A program made the position numbers and the translations under genes. Positions 25,318-32,370 of a stretch of 38,924 nucleotides of DNA are shown piece by piece (positions within the stretch are counted from its first letter, which is position 1; every line of letters starts with the position of its first letter). The stretch comes from Myxococcota bacterium (GTDB lineage: Bacteria; Myxococcota_A; Polyangia; Polyangiales; JANWZI01): contig JANWZI010000030.1 in assembly GCA_025054695.1 (NCBI GenBank), positions 1 through 38,924 on the forward strand, given 5' to 3'. Under the pieces are notes generated by a model. That model was given only the letters and a program-made list of their open reading frames with translations. It did not search any database and was not told the origin of the DNA.

Positions 25318-26130
25318 ATGAAAGGGCTTGGTTTCGGTATCGTGTTGGCGCTCGCGAGCGCCTGCGGTGGGGGGCGGGACGACGGGGAAGGGCGGCGGGA
25401 CGCGGGACGCCCGGGGGTCGATTCGGGCGGGACGGACGCGGCGCCGGTGATCGATTCGGGAGGCGGGACCGACGCGGCCGGAAGCGACGCGCCGACGCCC
25501 GACACCGGAAGGACCGACTCGGGAGCCGGCGGCTTGTGTCCGGCGGGCGAGTGCAATCTCCTGACGAACGCGGGCTGCCCGACGGGACAGGCCTGCTACT
25601 TCCTCGCGGAGAGCGCCGGGATGCCTCCCCGGCCGATGTGCCAGCCTGCGGGAACCGGGGGCGACGGCGCGCGGTGCACGAGCTACATGAACTGCCGCGA
25701 GGGCTACACGTGCGACACGGGCGCGGGGATCTGCCGTCACTACTGCTGCATGGAGAGCGACACCGGCTGCCCGACGGGCCAGAGTTGCTCGATCGTCCTG
25801 GTCGACGACATGGGCAATCCGCTCGGCGTCGGCTTTTGCAAGCTGCCCGACGTGTGCGACCCCATCGCGCAGACGGGCTGCATGGGTGAGGACGCTTGTT
25901 ACCCGACTCGCGACGGATTCGCGTGCGCGAGGCCGGGCACGCGAGGCGAGGGTGCCGCGTGCATGTACGTCAACGACTGCATGGGCCGTCACATCTGCGC
26001 GGGGGATCCGGCACGATGCATGCGGCTTTGCCGGATCGGCATGGCGGGTGACTGCGGCATGGGTCAGACGTGCGTGGGCGTGATGGGCCTCGAAGGCATC
26101 GGCGTCTGCAATCCCCCGAGGGGAGGCTGA
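25318..26130 (+). CDS. Cys-rich secreted lipoprotein (paralogue 1)
   Basis: The 270 residues start with a lipoprotein signal (MKGLGFGIVLALASAC). An Asp/Gly-rich linker (DAGRPGVDSGGTDAA) follows, then a Cys-rich domain with about 20 Cys in repeats of the type GCPTGQACYF, RCTSYMNCREGYTC, GCPTGQSCSI, CMGEDACYP and NDCMGRHICAGDPARC. The pattern resembles small disulfide modules common in Polyangia surface proteins. The ATG has GGGAGG upstream at good spacing. The next gene encodes a related protein, which suggests tandem duplication. Function is unknown. Confidence 0.82.
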   Translation: MKGLGFGIVLALASACGGGRDDGEGRRDAGRPGVDSGGTDAAPVIDSGGGTDAAGSDAPTPDTGRTDSGAGGLCPAGECNLLTNAGCPTGQACYFLAESAGMPPRPMCQPAGTGGDGARCTSYMNCREGYTCDTGAGICRHYCCMESDTGCPTGQSCSIVLVDDMGNPLGVGFCKLPDVCDPIAQTGCMGEDACYPTRDGFACARPGTRGEGAACMYVNDCMGRHICAGDPARCMRLCRIGMAGDCGMGQTCVGVMGLEGIGVCNPPRGG

Positions 26131-26207
26131 CGTCGCGCGTCGGTGGCATGTCGTCCGCCGGGGCTCGTCGACGAGCGGAACGGTGCTGCTGCCGCGTCGC
26201 AGAATCG

Positions 26208-27137
26208 GTGCGCGTGTGCCCGTCGCGTGAGACGGCGGTAGGCGGCTCGGATCACCGGCATGGCGTCGCTACTTGCCGCATTCGTTGCGCGAAGCGACCC
26301 TGGATCCTTTTGCTCTTCGTCGGGGCATGCGGTGGAGCCGAGCACCGCGAGGACGCCGGGAGCGGGGGCTGGGATGCGGCACCGAACGACGCCGTGCTCG
26401 TCGACGTGATCGCATGGGACGATGGGGCGAGCGACGTGGAGGCCGGGGACGCGTTGTTCGATGCGTCGGGAACGGAGGCGGCGCCGCGCACATGCGGTCC
26501 GGCGCCGTGCGACCCGGCGGCAGCACCCGGGGCGCGGGACGGATGCGACGCGATGCAGCGCTGCGTGCTGACTCCGCTGGGACCACGGTGCGTTACGGGG
26601 AGCGGAACCGTGGCTGAGGGGGAACCGTGTACGAGCAGCCTCGATTGCCTCGAGGGGCTGGCGTGCTTCGCGATGCCGATTGGTGCGCGTTGCGGCAGGC
26701 CATGCTGTCCTGCGTCGCCGGATGCGTGCGGGGAAGACCGAGACGGCGGATCGCGTCCCCGTACGAGCTGCACGGCAGCGGCGCTTTTGGTGGAGGGCGC
26801 GGCGGAGAGATGGGGATGGTGCGCGCTTCCTCGGTCGTGTCACGTGCTCGATCCGATGAGCTGCGGGGTGGGGGAGGGCTGTTACATCGTCTCCCCGATG
26901 GGTGATGCGGAATGCCGCATCGCCGGCAGGGCCGGCGTCGGCGATCGGTGCACCGAGCCCCACGATTGCGCGCCAGGGCTGTTCTGTGGCGGGATCGCCG
27001 AGAAACGTTGTATCCGGATGTGCGCCCTCGGCGATGCCGGAGGGCCGCGCTGCGGGCCCGGGGAGACGTGCACGGCGTTCGCGCACACGCCGCGTGGGAC
27101 CGGACTATGCATCCAGGAACAGGCACGACCGCCGTGA
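26208..27137 (+). CDS. Cys-rich secreted lipoprotein (paralogue 2)
   Basis: About 309 residues. The hydrophobic signal RPWILLLFVGACGG gives a lipobox, though it is preceded by a long basic region. An Asp/Ala-rich linker precedes Cys-rich modules like those of the preceding gene: PCTSSLDCLEGLACF, SCGVGEGCYIVSPMG, RCTEPHDCAPGLFC and RCGPGETCTAF. The start is unclear: GTG 26208 or 26214, or ATG 26148, are all in frame and none has a strong ribosome site. The stop overlaps the start of the B-box gene (GTGA), so the two are coupled. Confidence 0.72.
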   Translation: MRVCPSRETAVGGSDHRHGVATCRIRCAKRPWILLLFVGACGGAEHREDAGSGGWDAAPNDAVLVDVIAWDDGASDVEAGDALFDASGTEAAPRTCGPAPCDPAAAPGARDGCDAMQRCVLTPLGPRCVTGSGTVAEGEPCTSSLDCLEGLACFAMPIGARCGRPCCPASPDACGEDRDGGSRPRTSCTAAALLVEGAAERWGWCALPRSCHVLDPMSCGVGEGCYIVSPMGDAECRIAGRAGVGDRCTEPHDCAPGLFCGGIAEKRCIRMCALGDAGGPRCGPGETCTAFAHTPRGTGLCIQEQARPP

Positions 27138-27418
27138 CGCCCGCCGTCGCCAGCTGCGCGAACCACCCGGGGCGTGCTGCCATCGGGGTGTGCATCCGCT
27201 GCCGGACGCGCATCTGTGCGGAGTGCTCCACGCGCATCGAAGGCGTCAATCACTGTTCGTCGTGCGTCGCGAGCTTGTGGGCGACCACGTCCCGGCGCGT
27301 AACGAGCGTCGGGCGCGGGCCCGGGCCGCAACCTTTCGGTGTTCTGGCGGTTGCCACGTGGCTCGTGGCGCTCACGATGCTGGGCTGGGGGATGCTCGAG
27401 GTGCTCCTGCCGGGTTGA
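27134..27418 (+). CDS. Small B-box-type zinc-finger membrane protein
   Basis: The 94 residues carry a B-box-like finger: CANHPGRAAIGVCIRCRTR then ICAECSTRIEGVNHCSSC, with Cys/His spacing suited to two zinc ions. It is followed by a basic linker and one C-terminal membrane segment (FGVLAVATWLVALTMLGWGM). Such fingers often precede membrane domains in bacteria. The GTG start overlaps the upstream TGA by 4 nt, so translation is coupled to the Cys-rich lipoprotein gene. The finger would face the cytoplasm if the single segment is inserted tail-first. Role unknown. Confidence 0.78.
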   Translation: MTPAVASCANHPGRAAIGVCIRCRTRICAECSTRIEGVNHCSSCVASLWATTSRRVTSVGRGPGPQPFGVLAVATWLVALTMLGWGMLEVLLPG

Positions 27419-27688
27419 CTTGCGCGTTCGGGTGATGCGGATGCGCCGTGGCCACGGCTCGACGGCAGGCTTCGCCGGGGCCGACCAAGACCCCGAAGCA
27501 CAACATCGTCGCGACCGAGCGACGGAAGCCCCCAGGTGGCGGTCGGCGCCGGCGCCCCGAGACGTCGGTCGACGGCCAGCCGGGGATGGCATGGGGCGTG
27601 TCGACCCGCTCCCGGCCTCGTACGAAGGGCACCGTGAATGAAACGGAGCCGCCCTTCGTCCGTCGCATGCCTGTGAGGCGTCCGGGCG
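27419..27688. other. Gene-free stretch
   Basis: About 270 bp between the B-box gene and the promoter of the next gene. No supported gene, repeat array, RNA or terminator was seen. The open frames through it are compositional shadows. Confidence 0.5.
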
Positions 27689-27717
27689 TTGACGTGCGCG
27701 GTGGGGCGGTCCATCAT
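27689..27717 (+). promoter_or_regulatory. Sigma-70-like promoter of the MopE/DUF2135 lipoprotein gene
   Basis: TTGACG at 27689-27694 and CATCAT at 27712-27717, separated by exactly 17 bases. It lies about 80 bp upstream of the start codon. It is the best -35/-10 pair I found in the window. Confidence 0.5.
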
Positions 27718-27798
27718 CCCGCCGCGTCGAGCGGTCCGGGGGCTCAACGGGTTTCGGGCCACTTCGTCTCGTCCACTCGCCAAGGAGGCGCATCGAAC

Positions 27799-28458
27799 AT
27801 GTCGATCAAGCAAGTCACGGGATTCATCGTCGTCGTCGCCATGGCTGCCGCGGGCTGTCGAGTCCGCGCGACCGGGTACGTCGAGCCACCGCCGCCCGTC
27901 GAGGTGCGAGCGACCGTCGCCACGCCGCCTCCTCCCAGCGCCTCGGTCACGGTCACCGCCGGCCAACCGCAGGTGTACTCGGGCGTGCAGGTCGTCCAGG
28001 CCACGTGCACCCAGGGTGGCGCGGAGCAGTGCAACGGGCTCGACGACAACTGCAACGGCCAGATCGACGAAGGGTGCGGATACGCGAGCGGTGCGATCCA
28101 GATCACGCTGGCGTGGGGGAGCGGAGCCGACCTCGACCTGTACGTGACCGACCCGAACGGCGAGACGCTCAGCTACATGAATCGCCAGGTGTCGTCGGGC
28201 GGCTACCTCGATCACGACGCGCGCGGTAACTGCAACCCGAGCCAGGCGAACAACCGCATCGAGAACGTCTACTGGAACTCGCCTCAGCCGCCGCGCGGTA
28301 CGTATCGCGTCGAGGTTCATTACTGGGGTGAGTGCAACAGCGGGGCGGGCGTCACGCCGCTCACGCTCTCGGTCGCGGTCGGCGGTCGCGTCATCGGCGC
28401 GTACACGTTCGGGATCGCGCCACAGCAGCGCATCCCCGTCGTGACGTTCTCGATTTGA
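27799..28458 (+). CDS. Lipoprotein with MopE-type metal motif and DUF2135-like domain
   Basis: The 219 residues start with a signal ending in AAAGC (lipobox). A Pro/Val linker is followed by CNGLDDNCNGQIDEGC, the MopE-type putative metal-binding motif common in myxobacteria. A DUF2135-like beta domain follows: WGSGADLDLYVTDPNGE, SYMNRQVSSGGYLDHDARG, ENVYWNSPQPPRGTYRVEVH and YWGEC. This domain is found in secreted proteins linked to inter-alpha-trypsin-like and YfaP families. The ATG has AAGGAGG ten bases upstream. It stands alone with its own promoter and a terminator-like palindrome. Binding of calcium or another metal is an inference. Confidence 0.85.
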   Translation: MSIKQVTGFIVVVAMAAAGCRVRATGYVEPPPPVEVRATVATPPPPSASVTVTAGQPQVYSGVQVVQATCTQGGAEQCNGLDDNCNGQIDEGCGYASGAIQITLAWGSGADLDLYVTDPNGETLSYMNRQVSSGGYLDHDARGNCNPSQANNRIENVYWNSPQPPRGTYRVEVHYWGECNSGAGVTPLTLSVAVGGRVIGAYTFGIAPQQRIPVVTFSI

Positions 28459-28487
28459 GCGCAAGCCGCTGCGGGCGCTGGGTGGCT

Positions 28488-28525
28488 CACGCCCCGGGGC
28501 GTGGGCCCCCGACGTCCGTTTTGTT
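28488..28525 (+). terminator. Terminator-like palindrome
   Basis: A perfect 16-bp palindrome CACGCCCCGGGGCGTG (28488-28503) is followed by GTCCGTTTTGTT (28514-28525). It lies 30 bp after the lipoprotein stop. The distance to the T-rich part is long for a classical terminator, so the call is tentative. Confidence 0.4.
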
Positions 28526-28565
28526 CGGGCGGGCGGCAGCATCCGACGGGTATCTCGACCCGGCG

Positions 28566-28595
28566 TTGACCCAAGCCGGGACCCGGAAGTAACGT
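28566..28595 (+). promoter_or_regulatory. Possible promoter of the kinase gene
   Basis: TTGACC (28566-28571), 18 bases, then TAACGT (28590-28595). The implied transcript start near 28602 favours the ATG at 28635 over the GTG at 28608 as the translation start. Confidence 0.35.
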
Positions 28596-28634
28596 CCACC
28601 GTTCGCCGTGTCCGGGTCCGGGGGCGAAAGTCGA

Positions 28635-31325
28635 ATGCGAAACTGCCCACTGTGCCGCATCGTACTGCGCGACGAGGAGCCCGTCTGCCCGCGAGACGGG
28701 CGTGAGCCGGTCAGCCTCGAGCTGGAGCCACTGCCGCCCGACCTCGCAGAACGTTTCCGGATCGTCGAGCCGTTCGCGCGTGGTGACACGGGCAGCCTGT
28801 ATGTCGTCGACGAGACGAGCACGGGCCGGAGGGGCCTCCTCAAGTTGCTCCACGGTAAGGGAGCCGTCGCGGACCGGCAGCGGTTGAAGCGGGAGCTCGC
28901 CAAACAGGCGACGCTGTCGAACGACGTTCTGGCCTTCCCGTTCGTCTCGGGCGAGTCGTCCGGCGGGATGGTGTGGCTTCTCCGGGAGTGGGTCGATGGG
29001 ATCTCGCTGCGCGTGCGCCTGTCGCGCGGGGGGCCCCTGTCGATCCAGGAATGCCTCCACGTGACTGCGGAGCTGGCGACCGCCCTCGATGAACTGCATC
29101 GTTCGGGCTTGCTGCACCGGGATCTGAAACCGGGACACGTCATCCTGAGTCCACAGCCGTCCGGGCTGCCACGTGTACGCGTCGTGGATGCGGGCATCGT
29201 CGCGAGGATCGAGCAGGCGGGGGGGCCGGTCGATCTCGCCGGCACGCCAGACTATGTCTCGCCCGAGCAGGTCGCCGGAAAGCTGGTGAGCTTCCGCAGC
29301 GATCTGTACGCGCTCGGCTGCATGCTGTTCGAGATGGCGACCGGCAGGGCGCCGTTCGCGCGAGGGTCCGTCGAGGAGACGCTCCGTGCACATGCCGAGG
29401 CGCCGCTGCCGACGATGCCTCCTGCACTGCCCGCGGGCGTGCAGGCGCTCCTCGTGCAGCTCCTGGCGCGTGACCCGCGGGAGAGGCCATTCAGCGCCCA
29501 GCAGGTTCGGCGCGTCGTCGAGCCCTTTCTCGGCGGCGGGCGGACGTCTCGTGAGCCGACCGTCGGTTTCGAGGCCGGCGCCGATGCGGCAATCGCGGCG
29601 CCGACTCCAACCGGGACGCTACGTCCTCCGGGCAGGCCCAAGGCGACCCTCCTCGGGCTGCCCGCGGTGCAACCCGACGTTCAGAGTCCCGCGCGACCGA
29701 CGAGCCGCCCGCCACCGCCTCCGGACGTCGCTGGCGTCGCGTCGATCGCGAAGCCTCCGACGTCGATGCCGAGCCGTCCGCCGCCTCCTCCCGAGCTCGG
29801 ACGCCCGACGCCGTCCGCGGGGGCACCTACCACCGGCGCGAACGGCAAGAAGCCGGCCGCCTCGGCCGACGGCACGCAGGAGCTGGACGCGCTCGACGAA
29901 GTTCTCGTGCCCGACGAGGCGGTCGAGCCCGCGCGGTCAGACGCACGCCACCAACGCCCGGCATCGGTGCCGAGGACGGACGCTGGAAGCCAGCCGGTGA
30001 CGGGAATGTCGGCTACGACTCCATCCGACGGGCTCGACTACGACGAGTTGGCGGAAACCACCGCGCTCGCACGCGACGAGGCGCGCGTTCTGAAGGAGGG
30101 CCTGCCTCCCGTCGCCGAATTCGAGTCCGGGGCCGCGGACGTGGCTCCTCGGCCCCTCGGGCCATCCGACGCCGTTCGATCCTCGCCCCCGGACTCCGGC
30201 GAGATGGCGTCGGGGGCGGCGACCTTCGGTTCGGCGGGAATGGGAATGGCGGAAGCGGCTCCGGCTCCGGCTTTGGCGCCAAAGGCCTCCGATTCGAGCT
30301 TCGCGCGTTCACCGTCACATCCGAGCATCGTGCAGGGGTCCGACGAACTTCCGGACGCATCGCGTCGATCGCGGCGGGCGCGCGCACCGTTGTCGTGGCT
30401 GGTTCTCGGTGGGATGCTCGGGTTTTGCGTCGCTTCGGCCGTCGCGGGTCTCGCGGTATGGTGGTGGTGGCGTACCCGCGCCCCCGTTGCCCTTTTTGAA
30501 TCCGTAAACTCCGGCAGGCCGGGTGCGGCCGAGCGCGCGCCGGCGCCTGTCGTGCCACCCTCTCCCCCCGTCGCTGCGCCGACGTCCGCTGCACCGACGG
30601 CGCGAGTACCGGTCGCGGCACCGAGTCCTCCGACGGCGCCTCAGGTCGCCTCGGCACAGCCCGGCTCGGAGCAGAGCCCGACGCACGCCCCACTGTCGCC
30701 TACGAAGGTCTCGGCGGGCATGCCCCCGCGGGCCGGTTCGGACCTGACACCCTCGCAGACGGGTTCGAGCGCGGAGCGCGGCTCCGAGCCCGAGCGCACG
30801 AGCGAAGGTCCAGGAGTGGCTGCGACGTCGTCCTCGGTGGAACGGACCGACCGAGGGACGAGTGAGCGGAGGCGTCCGCGGCGCGAGGAGACCGAGACGG
30901 GACGACGTTCCGCGCGCGAGCCGACCGAGCCCACGCGAGGCACCAGCGGTGGAGCCGAGACGTCGGGGGACAGCCGCGCACGTGCCTTCGACGAGCTGCG
31001 TGCCGAAGCGCGCCGCGCATTCCAGGAAGGGCGGTACGCGGCGGCGGAGGCCGCCTACGAGCGCGCGACGGCGATGCAACCCACGCACGCCGGCGTGTGG
31101 GCCGGGCTCGGAGCCGCCCGATTGCAGTCGGGCAATGCGCGTGGCGCGGTGCAGGCTTACCAGCGTGCGGTCGACCTCCAGCCCACCAATGCGGCGTTCT
31201 TCGCGGCGCTCGGGGAAGCGTACGAGCGCGCGGGCGATCGGGGGCGGGCGCGGCAGGCGTACGAGCGCGCGCTGACGCTGGATCCGAGCAATGCGCGCGC
31301 GCGTGCGGCGCTCGCGCGGCTCTGA
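28635..31325 (+). CDS. Membrane Ser/Thr protein kinase-like protein with zinc-ribbon N-terminus and C-terminal TPRs
   Basis: The 896 residues have, in order: a CPLC...CPRDG zinc-ribbon-like pair (residues 4-22), a Hanks-type kinase domain (about 40-300), a Pro/Ala/Ser-rich disordered region, one membrane segment near 585-612 (WLVLGGMLGFCVASAVAGLA) and three TPRs from about 782 (FQEGRYAAAEAAYERATAMQ and following). The kinase keeps Lys70 (GLLKLL), Glu87, HRD (161-163) and SPE. Two positions differ from the norm: the catalytic-loop Asn is His168 (HRDLKPGHVIL), and DFG is DAG (185-187). It may therefore be a weak kinase or a pseudokinase. TPRs outside the membrane could sense or recruit. An upstream GTG at 28608 is an alternative start. 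Confidence 0.88.
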   Translation: MRNCPLCRIVLRDEEPVCPRDGREPVSLELEPLPPDLAERFRIVEPFARGDTGSLYVVDETSTGRRGLLKLLHGKGAVADRQRLKRELAKQATLSNDVLAFPFVSGESSGGMVWLLREWVDGISLRVRLSRGGPLSIQECLHVTAELATALDELHRSGLLHRDLKPGHVILSPQPSGLPRVRVVDAGIVARIEQAGGPVDLAGTPDYVSPEQVAGKLVSFRSDLYALGCMLFEMATGRAPFARGSVEETLRAHAEAPLPTMPPALPAGVQALLVQLLARDPRERPFSAQQVRRVVEPFLGGGRTSREPTVGFEAGADAAIAAPTPTGTLRPPGRPKATLLGLPAVQPDVQSPARPTSRPPPPPDVAGVASIAKPPTSMPSRPPPPPELGRPTPSAGAPTTGANGKKPAASADGTQELDALDEVLVPDEAVEPARSDARHQRPASVPRTDAGSQPVTGMSATTPSDGLDYDELAETTALARDEARVLKEGLPPVAEFESGAADVAPRPLGPSDAVRSSPPDSGEMASGAATFGSAGMGMAEAAPAPALAPKASDSSFARSPSHPSIVQGSDELPDASRRSRRARAPLSWLVLGGMLGFCVASAVAGLAVWWWWRTRAPVALFESVNSGRPGAAERAPAPVVPPSPPVAAPTSAAPTARVPVAAPSPPTAPQVASAQPGSEQSPTHAPLSPTKVSAGMPPRAGSDLTPSQTGSSAERGSEPERTSEGPGVAATSSSVERTDRGTSERRRPRREETETGRRSAREPTEPTRGTSGGAETSGDSRARAFDELRAEARRAFQEGRYAAAEAAYERATAMQPTHAGVWAGLGAARLQSGNARGAVQAYQRAVDLQPTNAAFFAALGEAYERAGDRGRARQAYERALTLDPSNARARAALARL

Positions 31326-31425
31326 TCGTTGCGGCGCTCGACGGGGCTCGCGCGATACGACGACGCATGCGGGTCGTGCGCGCCCATCGCGTGGTCGACG
31401 GCATGGAATCGTCGCGCGGGCTGAC

Positions 31426-32370
31426 TCACGGTTGCAGGCAGAACGGATGGGTGCTCCAGCTCGTTCCGCCACGACCGTCGCGCACCACGAGGTGCAGCCG
31501 AACGAGTGATCCGTTCGGGTCGAGCACACGTGAATCGGGCCACCTCAGCTCGAGTGTCTCGGCCGTCTCGTCGTCGACGTTCGAGTACTGGCGCTCGAGC
31601 TCGGCGCCGCGATCGACGAAGGTTGAGAGCGTCCACCGCTCGATGCGCGCCGTTCCGTCCTCCGCCGTCCACCGCTCGCGCGCGCCGGCGAGTCCGTCGA
31701 TGCGAACGGTGCTCCTCGCTCGCGTGCGGCGAACGACGGGCAGCGCGTCGACGCGCGCGCACGCCGTGACGGGCAACTCGTTCGCGTCGGCGCGCGCGGG
31801 CACGGGTACGTCGTCTTCGACGAGCCGGACCGCGAGGGAGTCGAGGGACGGATTGCGGTTGCGCTGACCCTCGTGCTCGAGCGCGATGCGCGCCGTCAAC
31901 AGGGTTTCGTCCTCGCGGGGTCCGGTGCAGCCCGGCGCGGTTGCGTCGGAAGCGAGTCGCGGGTTGGAGGCGGCGCACACGACGCCGCCGACAAGCAACG
32001 CACGGGCGCCGCCCAGGGCGGCGTCGTCCGGCACCTCGAAATCGACCGTCGGCTCGGCGTCGATGGGGTCGGGCTGCAAGCCGATCGCGAACGGCGGGCC
32101 GGCACACGCGGCCCGCGGCCCCGACGCATCCGCAGCCGGGCACAGTGCGAGCGCCCAGCTGAGCGGGCGCGGCGCCTCGGGATGCACGACCCGCAGCCGC
32201 AGACGGGCACGCCGCCCCGGTGCCGGCGTGGCGACGTCGGGATCCTCCTCCGTCTCGACGCGCACCCCCAGCACGCGCGTGCGTTCGATGCTCGAGCCGG
32301 GCGTCACGTCCGCCATGCATCCGACGAGCACGACGAGGAGGGCCGGGGCCCTTTTTGTAATCCCGATCAC
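31426..32370 (-). CDS. Lipoprotein coupled to the TonB receptor
   Basis: The 314 residues have lipobox VLVGC in the signal (APALLVVLVGC). The mature protein begins MADVTPGSSIERTRVLGVRVETEEDPDVA, split as SSIERTRVLGVRVETEEDPD, a start seen in Polyangia lipoproteins that accompany outer-membrane receptors. The rest is beta-rich, with three well-spaced Cys pairs and the end THPFCLQP. I do not recognise a family. The GTG start overlaps the receptor stop by 4 nt with GGGGAG upstream, so the two are made together. A surface substrate-binding partner of the receptor is likely but inferred. Confidence 0.78.
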   Translation of the reverse strand: MIGITKRAPALLVVLVGCMADVTPGSSIERTRVLGVRVETEEDPDVATPAPGRRARLRLRVVHPEAPRPLSWALALCPAADASGPRAACAGPPFAIGLQPDPIDAEPTVDFEVPDDAALGGARALLVGGVVCAASNPRLASDATAPGCTGPREDETLLTARIALEHEGQRNRNPSLDSLAVRLVEDDVPVPARADANELPVTACARVDALPVVRRTRARSTVRIDGLAGARERWTAEDGTARIERWTLSTFVDRGAELERQYSNVDDETAETLELRWPDSRVLDPNGSLVRLHLVVRDGRGGTSWSTHPFCLQP

